64,000 nt of DNA from contig RWJK01001548.1 in assembly GCA_004335835.1 (NCBI GenBank), positions 50,744 through 114,743 of the forward strand, in the 5' to 3' direction. This document shows positions 48,345 to 58,901 of this stretch, one piece after another (within the stretch, counting starts at the first letter, position 1; the number at the start of each line of letters is the position of its first letter). The notes below the pieces were generated by a model, which saw only the letters and a list, made by a program, of their open reading frames with translations, was not told the DNA's origin and made no database searches. The translations under genes were made by a program, and so were the position numbers. The DNA is from Scenedesmus sp. ARA3 (taxonomy: Eukaryota; Chlorophyta; Chlorophyceae; Sphaeropleales; Scenedesmaceae).

Positions 48345-51300
48345 TCTACCGTTTCTGCTGCAGGCTGCTGGTGGAGTGCAACAAGCTGGCCGTGGACATC
48401 GACAACGAGATCGTCATCGTGCACAACTTCTTGCGCGACAAGTACAGGCTGAAGTTCCCAGAGCTGGAGTCGCTGGTGCGTGTGAAGTTCGCAGTGTGAA
48501 CATAGTTATGTGCGTGACAGGATATGATGACGCAACTTCCTGCGCAACGAGTACAGGCTGAAGTTCCCGGGGCTGGAGTCGCTGGTGGGTGCATGCTCAC
48601 ACTGGGAACATATTCGTGGGCAGCAGGTGCGCATGTTAGAACATGACGTCCTGCGCAACAAGTACAGGCTGAAGTTCCCGGAGCTGGAGTCGCTGGTGCG
48701 TGTGAAGTTCGCAGTGTGAACATATGCATGTGCCTGGTATGATTTGGTACATGATGACACCAGCACCTGCGCGACAAGTACAGACTGAAGTTCTCCGAGC
48801 TGGAGCGCTCGTGGGTGTGAAGTTCACACTGTGAACATGTGGGGGCGGATTGTGCCGCAGCTGCGGGCCTGCACAGACGCCAATGTTGCACCGTCTGATG
48901 CGGCTGCTTTGCTGCTGCTGTTACCACTGCAGGTGCAGCACCCCACTGACTATGCGCGAGTGGTGCAGCGCATCGGCAACGAGATGGACCTCACACAAGT
49001 CGACCTCGAGGACCTGCTGCCAGCTTTTCACACATGTGCCGCAAGTGCCGCTGCTGCTGCTCCTGGTGCCGCTGCTGCTGCCAAGGGCAACCTCTCATTG
49101 AATACGTTCATTTGGGGGTCCGTAGGACTCACCAGCTGCTGCTGCTGGTGCTGCTGTTGCTTTGGTTTTTCAACGACAGGTGCAGCACCCCATCGACTAT
49201 GCGCGCGTTGTGCAGCGCATCGGCAACGAGATGGACCTCACGCAAGTGGACCTTGAGGACCTACTGCCGGCTGCCAGCGTGATGGTGGTGACTGTGACAG
49301 CCACCACCACAGCCGGCAAGGCGCTGAGCGATGAGCTGCTGGCAAAGGTACAGGCCGGCTGTGAAATGGCCCTGCAGCTAGACGGCGACAAGCAGCAGGT
49401 AAGGGTTGAGGTTTTGAGCGTTTGTATATGATGTATGGGGGTCAGGACGTTTGCCAGCTGCTGGGGCAGGTACAAGCCGCCACTGCTGCTGCTGCTGCTG
49501 CTGCTGCTGCGCGGCCTCTTGTTTGTGGCGGGCCCCATGCACCAGATCGCGACCGCCTTATGCTGCCGTTGCTGCTGCTGCTGCTGCCTGCAGATCATCA
49601 AGTGTGTAGAGAGCCGCATGCACCAGATCGCGCTCAACCTGCTGCTGCCTCTGCTGCTGCTGCTGCCTGCAGATCATCAAGTTTGTTGAGAGCCGCATGC
49701 ACCAGATCCCATTTTACCTGCTGCTCCCTCTGCTGCTGCTGCTGCCACTGCCAACAGATCATCAAGTTTGTTGAGAGCCGCATGCACCAGATCGCGCCCA
49801 ACCTGTCAGTAGCCATTGGCAGTGAGGTGGCGGCTCGGCTGATGGGCGTGGCTGGCGGGTTGATGTCGCTCAGTAAGATGCCGGCGTGCAATGTGCAGGT
49901 GCGCTGCATTTGGTTTAGCCCTGTTGTTGTAGTTTGCCTGTGACCTGGGCATGCGCTTGGCGGTGGTTTAGCGGTGGTTTGTGTTCTGAACAGTTAATAA
50001 AATTGCGGCTGGCGGCCATGAGCAGCAAGGTGGCGGCGCGCCTGACGGGTGTGGTTGGCGGGTTGATGTCGCTCAGCAAGATGCCAGCATGCAACGTGCT
50101 GGTGCGGTTGATGGATGCGGATTGGCTGCCGGTTGTTTGGCAGCGGTCGGCAGTGGCTTATCAGACACTTGGCAGTCATGGTGCTGAGAAAGATGCTGGC
50201 ATGCAGTGTTCAGGTGTGATCGCTCATGTCGCAAGTTTTGTGACGTTTTGGTCTTGGCAGTCATCACTCAAGCTGCTCTGCCTCCTCTGCTTTGTTCCTG
50301 TGCACATTTCTCCCCAAAACATAAACAGGTGCTTGGCTCCAAGCGCAAGACCCTGGCAGGCTACAGCAGCGCCAACATCAACACTCACCACGGCTTCATC
50401 TACGGCTGCAGCCTGGTGCAAACAACACCCCCCGGCCTGCGGCTGAAAGCAGCGCGGCTGGCAGCCAGCAAGTGCAGCCTGCTGGCGCGAGTAGATGCAT
50501 ACGGCCAGGACCCCAGAGGCGAGGTGCGTGTGCATCAGGGTTCCAAACTCTCGTCCTCGATGTTGAAACTTTTTTTCAGGATTGAGGCTTGGATTTGGTT
50601 CACACCTGGCTTCAGCAGAGGCTGCAGCTTGGTGCAGATCGCGCTACGTGGCCTGCTGCTGAAGGCAGCGCCCACATCACAAACTGGCAGGAGCCGCCGC
50701 CCGCCGAGACCTTCAAGCAGCTGCTGCTGGTACTGTGGAACGCCGTGTCCTTGCATGTTCTCTCCGCTATGCCTGCCAGTATGTGCAATTGTGCCCTTTT
50801 CGGTCGCTGTGTGTGCCTGACTCACGTGCGCTGGCTGCTGCTCTGCTACCGTCTACACATATTTTGCCGTCCCTCCTATTGAGCTGAAGACAGGCAAGAA
50901 GTTCAGGGACGACATGGCTGCCAAGATCACAAAGTGGCAGGAGCCGCCGCCAGCCAAGACATCTAAGCCGCTGCTCTGCATGTAGATCCATATGCGCTGC
51001 ATTCTTGCCTCTGCTCTGTCTGTTCGTGAAGGTCTATGCCTGCTCTACTTGAGCTAACTACGTCTATCTGTGCACGCTGGCTGCCGTGCTGCTGCAATTA
51101 TATTTCGTCAAAACAGACGGGCAAGAAGTTCAGGGACGACATGGCCGCCAAGATCACAAAGTGGCAGGAGCCGCCACCCGCCAAGACTTCCAAGCCGCTG
51201 CCGGCGCCTGATGCGGAGATCAAAAAGCGGCGAGGAGGGCGGCGCCTGCGCAAGATGAAGGAGCGATACGGCCTCACAGACGTGAGTTGATGCTTTTGTT

Positions 51301-53098
51301 TGTGGCAGCGTATTGCTGTTGTGCTGTGTGATGCAGCAGACTTTGTGTGTGGTGTGCAGCGCTGCCTGCTGCACAGACGTGCAGTGGTACAATGCCTGCC
51401 TTACACTGTGGTTTTGCTTTTGCTTTTTGCTTTTGCTTTTGCTTTTGCTTTTGCTTTTGCTTTTGCTTTGCTTTGCTTTGCTTTGCTTTGCTTCGCAAGC
51501 TGGGGTGATGAAGCGACGATGTGGGCGGTGCCTGCGCAAGATGAAGGAGCGATACAGCCTCGCAGACGTGATTGTTTTGGAGTGTTTGAGACACTGCATG
51601 GTGGCATCCTTAAATGCACGGACTGAGTTTGGCGGTTGTGCTAACACCAATTGGTTGGTGCGAGGATGTCTGCTTGAGATAAGATAACGAAAGCTGTGGC
51701 TGTGGCTGCTGCTGCTGCTGCTGCAGGATTGAAAGATTGAGTTGCACCACTTTAGCTTCATTTGACTGCTGCTGTCGATGCTGCTGTTGCTGCTACTGCT
51801 GCTGCCACTCTGCTTGCCCTCTGCAGATGCGCAAGGCTGCCAACCGCATGAACTTTGACTTCAACGTGGCTGAGGACGAGTACATTGACGGCGACGAGGT
51901 GGTCGGCCTCGGGTCAATTAACAAGGAGGGCAGCGGGCGGCTGCGCCTGGTGGCCAGCCAGCAGAAGGTGAGATGCTGCATTCTTCAATATATGTTGCTG
52001 ATTGCCGCGGTGTGGGGGTGTTGAGCGATGCAGCGTTGCGACGGCAGCGTGTGACCGCGCCGTGTGTCTGTTTCAGCAGACAATGAGGGCGCAGTAGTTT
52101 AAGATTCGAGGGTTTGATTGTGACGAGGTGGTGGGCCTGAGCAGCATCAACAAACATCAACAAGGACGGCAGCGGGCGGCTGCGCCTCGTGGCCAGGCAG
52201 CAGACAGTGAGCTGCCACAGCGACAGGCGTAGGGCAGCAGCGCAGGGGTTTTCAATCATTCTAAACGCGCACTGCGGAGGGCCGGATGTGCCTCAGCGGC
52301 TAGCCAGCAGACGGGCCAGCAGAGGTGAGAGTACCCCGCTGTGAGCGCTGCTGACCGCTCCACTTCTGCCGCCGTCGCTGCTGCCACTGCTGCTTCTGCT
52401 GCTGCGTGGCAACAGGTGCGGCTCAACGCCAAGCAGGAGAAGAAGTACCGTGCGCGCCTGGCGCCCGGAGCAGCCACCAGCGGCCTCAGCAGCACGCTGG
52501 CCTTCACTCCCGTGCAGGTTATGAGTGTTTCAACTCATAGAGAAACCCTGGTGATAAAGAAGCGTCACATTAGAAAATGTTGCAGCCATCAGCAGCGTAA
52601 GCAGCATGCTGGCTTGACACCAGCGCAGGCGAGCAGAATGAGGTTGTGCGGAGCAAGATCCTGTGCTTCAGTAAAGTGACTGCAATGATTTGTGCAGCCA
52701 TCAGCGGGCTTAGCAGCACCCATGCTGCTGCCCCCACCCAACGCCTGCAGGGGCTCTGAGCTGGCCACTCCCTCCAGCGTGCTGACGATGTTTCCCTGCT
52801 GTTGCTTCTGCTATTGCTGCTGCTGCTCCCTCCAAAACCCACAGGGCTTTGAGCTGGCCACCCCCTTCAGCGTGCTCACAGTCAATTTTTCATGTTGCCA
52901 TCAAATCTACCATCAAACCTGTGCGCTGAAAGTGTGCTGCTGCTGCTGCTGCTACTGCCGCTGCCACCCTCCCCCCTGCAGGGCTTTGAGCTGGCCACTC
53001 CCTCCAGTGTGCTCACTGAGGGCGAGCAGGGCAGGGGCGGCAATGAGAGCTACTTCAGCGAGTTTGGCGGCTTCAGGTCACTGCACAAGACCAAGTGA
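46118..53098 (+). CDS. PRP31: U4/U6 snRNP splicing factor PRP31 homologue, 11 exons
   Basis: PRP31 bridges U4/U6 and U5 in the tri-snRNP. Exons 46118-46240, 47626-47712, 48066-48142, 48364-48475, 49180-49398, 49758-49898, 50329-50523, 51117-51281, 51827-51967, 52416-52517 and 52982-53098 give 492 aa with TGA, close to the about 500 aa usual for the family. Diagnostic blocks: N-terminal [80 protein letters not shown] and [13 protein letters not shown] (Nop domain core, which binds U4/15.5K); [36 protein letters not shown]. The C-terminus is [17 protein letters not shown]. The start at 46118 (MFPACAESF) is the weakest point: CAG|AGTCG there could be an acceptor from an upstream exon. Most introns carry exon-end copies. 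Confidence 0.93.
46315..46512 (+). repeat. Two copies of the PRP31 exon 1 end
   Basis: At about 46318-46386 and 46445-46512, sequence encoding SDGEAMQ(G/E)DGEGDGL(E/D)K is followed by GTGGGC or GTGGGT. It repeats the acidic end of the first coding exon ([16 protein letters not shown] plus GTGGGT). Both lie downstream of the exon and are separated by (CAG)n. Confidence 0.85.
47510..47625 (+). repeat. (CTG)n tract abutting a PRP31 splice acceptor
   Basis: About 38 CTG/GCT units end in CTCTGCAG directly before exon 2 (47626). The tract reads as polyalanine in one frame, but the exon boundary shown by family similarity ([18 protein letters not shown]) places it in the intron. Similar tracts precede the acceptors at 48066, 48364 and elsewhere. 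Confidence 0.85.
48536..49024 (+). repeat. PRP31 exon 4 end copies (three) and exon 5 start copy
   Basis: Segments at 48536-48585, 48650-48716 and 48767-48815 encode [31 protein letters not shown] and [13 protein letters not shown], each followed by a GTGxGT site. The 48650 copy repeats more than 20 intron bases after the donor exactly. A copy of the exon 5 start ([20 protein letters not shown]) at about 48932-49024 precedes the real acceptor at 49180. Confidence 0.9.
49444..52206 (+). repeat. Other PRP31 intronic exon-end copies
   Basis: Two copies of the exon 6 start ([15 protein letters not shown] at 49594; [14 protein letters not shown] at 49672); one copy of the exon 6 end ([19 protein letters not shown]) at 50005-50098; a partial copy of exon 7 at about 50617-50670; copies of the exon 8 start ([20 protein letters not shown]) at 50681-50730 and 50890-50985; an exon 8 end copy ([14 protein letters not shown]) at 51520-51570; and an exon 9 end copy at 52118-52206. 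Confidence 0.85.
51417..51496 (+). repeat. (TTTTGC)n/(TTTGC)n microsatellite
   Basis: A pyrimidine-rich hexamer/pentamer array in a PRP31 intron, just before a copied segment of exon 8. Confidence 0.95.
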
Positions 53099-53114
53099 GG
53101 CTGTTGCAGGCTTA

Positions 53115-53158
<44 letters not shown>

Positions 53159-53509
53159 GACAGTAGGAGCAGCAGCAGCAGCAGCAGCAGCAGCGAGTTT
53201 GGTGGCTTCAGGTTGCTGCACAAGGCCAAGTGAGGCTGTTGTTCAGCGGGCTTGGACGCTTTGGGTCCTTGCACATGGCCAGGTGACAGCACTGCTGCAG
53301 CGGTAGCGGCAGTGAGTTTGGCGGCTTCAGGGTGCTACACAAGGGCAAGTTACAAGCATCATCATGCTGTCATTCCAGCTACAGTAACTATGAACAGCGT
53401 CAACTGCAATTGGCCAGTGGATTTGGCAGCTGCAGGTCGCTGCACAAGGCCAAGTGACACTCAGCAGCAGCGAGTTTGGTGGCTTCAGGTCGCTGCACAC
53501 GGCCAGGTG
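52745..53509 (+). repeat. PRP31 last-exon copies on both sides
   Basis: Two copies of its start ([10 protein letters not shown] at about 52757, [12 protein letters not shown] at 52850) lie upstream of 52982. After the real stop, about five copies of the C-terminal codons follow at 53190-53233, 53242-53285, 53310-53351, 53415-53457 and 53468-53509. They read SEFGGFRxLHK(A/G/T)K or degenerate forms, several with TGA in the same place. Confidence 0.9.
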
Positions 53510-55614
53510 GTCTGTTGGGCATCATCCCTGGAGCCATGCGCATGCCCCAGAAACGCTGCTGTGGCATTGGCATACGTCAGCATATGTTGCCTAATGAGCC
53601 TGTCATTGGCTCCCCAACGGGCGAGATTACTTGGTTACTTGTGTAACCTCCAAATTGTGAAGCTCATTTTATGTCTATCGAGGTATCGGGTTGGGGCGGA
53701 CGGGTTTTCAATACATAAATGTGAAAATGTGATGATGATGACGAAGGCTCGTTGCCAGTGACGCCTTTCAATGCGTCCAAAATGTTGGTTGCAGCAGCAG
53801 CAACTGCAGCAGCAGCCTGCTACCTGGGGTAGGCAGGACCAGCTCATGATCAGGAGCAGCAGCCGCTGCCGTCTATAGCTAGGTGACAATGCATCTGCAT
53901 CATCTCCCTTGATTGAGCCCACGCGTTGGGCACTTCCTGGCATGTATGCTGTATAGGGTACTCTCCACACTGATGTGAACGATGGGTCTGGTGAAGGATG
54001 GGTTGATGATGCGTGTGGCGTGTCTCATTGCTGGCTTTGTTATTCTCTACAGTGTGGCACACTGCGGCAATGACAAGGCACACAATTCAATATCAAGTGC
54101 GCGTCAAGTTACATGCCAAATGCCTTGCCAAGGACCCTAAGGCAGTGAGTGTTACGACATTGCTGCTGTGGATGCCAACGGTAGGCTACTACTGAGTAGG
54201 CAGGCTATTTCTGGTGGTAGCTCAGCCAGCACTGCTTCGGCACGAAGCAGCAGTGCTGCCGCAGCAGCGGCTCAGTGCAGTCAAACTCCAGTGGCAGTGG
54301 CACTCAATGAGTCACTCATTGCAGTGCAGTGGATGTGGCTTCTGATGCTGATGCTGGTGCTGCGGCTGCCGCTAGTGGAACGATATTGCGGTAGTATTTA
54401 AAAAAGTTACCATAAAAGCATATCGCTGTCGTGCCGGCAGGCTAGGCTGCACAGGGCGACCCTTTGTAATATAACAATGACAAACAACTGCTCACACCGT
54501 GCCCATGTCAGCATGCCCGACTGTACGCGAAACGTGTGCCTGTCAAGAGCGCCAATCTCTGTATTAACGTGATGTGCGTGGACAGTGTTGCTGGCTTGAC
54601 TTGGTCATCCCCATCTTTCAGGTGGGCGTCTTGGAGGGTTCTGCTCAGCAGGCTAAGCAGATTTGCAGCTTTGGGAGTAGTTTCGCTTCAAGGCAGGCCT
54701 GACGTCCGGGCGGTGATAGATGGCAGGTCTTCAACGGTAATATGATGTTGTTGGATAACACAAAGCACCGCACTTGCCCACAAACAGCAGCAGCTATCCT
54801 GCCAACGCTCTGTGCAAGCCCAACTAGGATGAGTCTTCGATGACACATACATGCGCCATGCATGCAATGCTGCTCAATGTGTCTTTCCTTCGCACGCATG
54901 CCAAGCAAACTAGGGACATCTCGAGCAAGGCCGCTGCCTGAAGGCAAGGTGGTTGAGATTGATTACCAAAGTGCTGCTAATCATCAGGCCTGCTGTGCCA
55001 ACACCCGACAAAGCCACACGCAGCGGCAGCATGACCGCAAAATCATGCAACAGTCGCGGGGGGATGCAACTTTGAAGTGCATAGCACAAGCTCCTGCTGG
55101 TTGAGCAACCCTTTCCGAACATCCACCAGCAGCAGCTGACTGCCCTGCTACTGTGACCCAGGCCGCCAACAGTCGGCCAGGCTGAACAAGCCACAACAGC
55201 ATACAACTTCCCGACACACAGATACCTTGAGCCTTTGTATCATTCTTGCTAACCACTTTCTGCACACAACCCCGACGGGCACTTGACCCAGGCTGCAATC
55301 CTGCAGCATGCCAGCAGCCATTCATTCCCATGTGCCCAGCGATGCTGTGCAGCCGCAGCGAGTGATCATCCCGCACACTCCGCCAAGAGATGGCCACACC
55401 ATGCACGCGCGCCCCGCAGCAGCGCCCGCAGCAGCAGCAGCCCTGCTGCAGCACGTTTGCTACACCAGACGCTCCGCTGCTGCTGCAGCAGCTGCCGCAC
55501 ACCTCCTCAGCATCCCCAGCCAGCAGCACGGTCTCCTGCAAGTTTCCTGCAAGCGACTTGCTGTCCTGCAAGCTCCGCAACCTTCCTGCAAGGCCGTGCT
55601 GTTGCGGCGGCTGC
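53510..55614. other. Intergenic region between convergent PRP31 and Rubisco activase
   Basis: No gene recognised. Short ORFs (for example 54013-54195) have no family features. The region should hold both 3' UTRs. Confidence 0.5.
53641..53645 (+). terminator. Candidate polyadenylation signal TGTAA for PRP31
   Basis: TGTAA is the usual chlorophycean poly(A) signal. This copy lies about 540 bp past the PRP31 stop, beyond the C-terminal copies. Placement is inference without transcript data. Confidence 0.3.
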
Positions 55615-58600
55615 TTACTGGGCCGCGTAAGCCTCTGGCATGGAGCTGCCGCCAGATCCTGCCAGCTCAGCGCCTGCCAGGTAGGCATCAGCCAGCTGCA
55701 CACGCTTCACGTTGTCCTGCTCATCCACCAGCTGCTTGCCGTACTTGATCAGGATCTGCAGGACATAACAGATCAGCACAAGAAACCCACAGCAAGGCAG
55801 ACGTCAGAGGAAGGACACGGCAGACAGGCCAGCAGCTGCCAACAGAAGGCACAGCACTCGTGCACTACATGCATGCAGCATGCCTGTCACAGTGTGCCTG
55901 TAACGGCACCAATGCAACATGACAACTGCGGGCCAAGCGCACAACAACGCCGTTACAGTGCACACCTGCTGTGCAGTGCAACTGCATCACTAGGCTGTGT
56001 TTCCTGCAAGCTCTGCAGCCGCCCAAACTGCACCCCATTGCATCAACAATGGCACACACGCCCAGAACTGGCTTGGGCTTGCAGTTGCCCTTCAGTCGCA
56101 GCACACCGCAATCCTAAACTCAAGCCCCAAAACCGCAAGCTTTGAGCCGCACTCGCGTCCAGGGGTATGGCGGGCTTTTCATAGATGACCTTCCTCTCAC
56201 ACGCAGCACACCGCAGACCCAAAACCCCACACCCAAAACCGCAAGCCCTGAGCCGCACTCACGTCCATGGGCATGGCGGGCTTCTCAAAGTTGACCTTGC
56301 CCTCGCGGCTGTTGATGAGGCGCTTGCCGATGTTCTCCACGCCGATGCCGCTGATGAACTCACGCACCTGCAGGGGCACAGCACGAGGTACACAAACTGC
56401 ATGTTAGTGCCTGTGTATGTGTGTCGGTGCATGTATCAGGTGTGAGTGTTCTCCACGCCGATGCCGCTGATGAACTCGCGCACCTGCGCAGGTGTACAAA
56501 AGAAGCAGTTGGCATGTGGAGGCAGCGCGTGTGAGTGCCTGTTCTGTGTGTGTGCGGATCAACACTGGGACAGTTGCAGGTATGGAGGCGCTTGAAGGCA
56601 CTGCACTTGATGCGTGTGTTCCTTCATGCCGCTGACGCTGATGTGTGGCAGCTGTTGGCAGCTGCTGCTGACATGCCTGCCGCTGCTGCTAGTCGCGTGC
56701 GCGCAGCGCTGCCCTCCCCAACCCACTGCACACCAATAACACAAGACAGGCACCAACGTGTTTTCCGCCTCAGATGAGCTCAGCCACGCACCTTATCGTC
56801 ATACACGCGTGCGCGCAGAGCTCCGAAGAAGTCGATGGACTGGCCGGGGAAGGTGTCCACCAGCACCTCCACCTCACCACGGGACACCTTGTCCTCCTGC
56901 ACGTGTGCAATGTGGCGGCAGGGGCAGCAGCAGCAGCAGCAGTAGCGGCAGGAGGGTGGTTAGGCGGCTGAAGTGCACGGTGCCGCCCACAGCTACAGCG
57001 AAACATTGCTGTTCTCCTGTAAGCTGCTGTGAAACAGCTGCTGTGATCCTCGCGCGTGCATGTCCCATGGCATCAAACGCACAGCTGCAGTGAATCTTAG
57101 CATGCATTGCAGAACTTCACACCCTGTTCCCACCAAAAGACCAGAGTTCATGCCTGGTTTCACCTGAAAGATGTCCATGCACACGCCAAACACCCATCTC
57201 TGTTGCTGAAAGTCCCCTTATGACAAGCACAACTGCACTTTTCATGTCAACTGCCAATCGCAGCACATCCTCACCTGGAAGATGCCCATGCACACGCCCA
57301 CGCGGTCCTCGCACGTGCATGTCGCATAAAATCCAACACACAGTTGCGGTACAACAGATGTTCACGCCCTGTTCTCACCTGGAAGATGCCCATGCACACG
57401 CCCACGCGGTCCTCGCGGGTGGGGTTCCAGTAGTACTTCTCCATACGGCCATCACGGATCAGAGGGGCGTACAGGGTAGAGAAGTCGTTACCTGCAAGCA
57501 GCAGCAGCAGCAGCACAACGGCAGGGGAGTTAGAACCGCGCATGCAAAAGCGTACCAGACATTGCAGCAGTGCGGCAGGTGCAGCTGCGCTGCTGCTAGG
57601 CATGGGGCTTTGCAGAGCCCGCACACATGTGCACAGTATTAGCAGCCCAGCCCAGCCCAGCACGACCCTGCCAGTTTTGCTCCTGGCAAAAGCCCTTGCA
57701 CACCCGGCATGTGAGACCAGGCACCACTGCAGCCCAGCTGCTGTGTGCGCACGGAGCTACAGCAACTCCAGCTGCAAACAGATGAGGATGCTGACTCTGG
57801 TGAATTTGCTGTTGTGGACCCAATTGCACCTGTGCAGATGGCGGGCACGCGGAACGTGCAGCTGTATGAATGCTGCTATGCGAACGGCTGCTGTATACCA
57901 TCCAAGCCTGAGCGCACCTGTGCAGATGATGGGCACGCGGGGGATCTCCTCGTTCTTGTACACGCCTGGCAGCTGCACGTTGGTGGGGTTGTCGGCAATG
58001 TTCATGAGCGTGGCGTTGACCATCTGGTTGTTGACCGTGTACTGCGTGGACTCGCCCATGCGGCCTGCTCCGGCATCCAGATCGTTGATGAACAGCGCGC
58101 ACATCTTGCCCTTCTTGATCTGGTCAGACGCCTCCCTGCACGCGAATAACAACACGGCAGAAGAGTAAACACCAGAAAACGTCAGCACAGGTCGTTGAAG
58201 AACAGCACAACCATCTTGCCCTTCTTGATCTGGTCAGACGCCTCCCTGCGCACAAATGACAACACGGCAGAACACTTAGACGCAGAAAGAGCCAGCACAG
58301 ATCGTTGATGAACAGCGCGCACATCTTGCCCTTCTTGATCTGGTCAGACGCCTCCCCGCGCACACACATGACAACACAGCAGAAGAAAAAGAAGCAGAAA
58401 ACGGCACAGGTCGTTGATGAACAGCGCGCACATCTCGCCCTTCTTGATTTGGTTGGACGCCTCCCTGCAGACGCAGAGGGACACGAAAAATGCGACCCCC
58501 CAGCACCACAGCTGGAGGACGATGATGTATCACTGCAAGCATACTGTGTGCTGCGCTGGCTGACTGTTGCCTCAATGCTACATTGCAGTGCGGCTGCGCT

Positions 58601-58865
58601 TGCTGCTGCAATCCAGCCTCGTCAACACAGATGCTGCTCCCCTGCATACTAGATGCATCGTAACACACATCAATGTGCTGGCGTTATGTGCTGACACCAC
58701 AGTAACATAGTGCAAGCCGCACCTGTAGCGCTGGCGCAGCAGCTTGGCTGGCTCTCCTGCGTTGCCGGACTCCAGCTCACCAGCGCTCATCACGATGGGG
58801 CTGATGCCCAGCTTCTTGAAGGCCAGCGCGCACTGGAAGGTCTTACCCTGTTGTTGTGTGCACAC

Positions 58866-58901
<36 letters not shown>

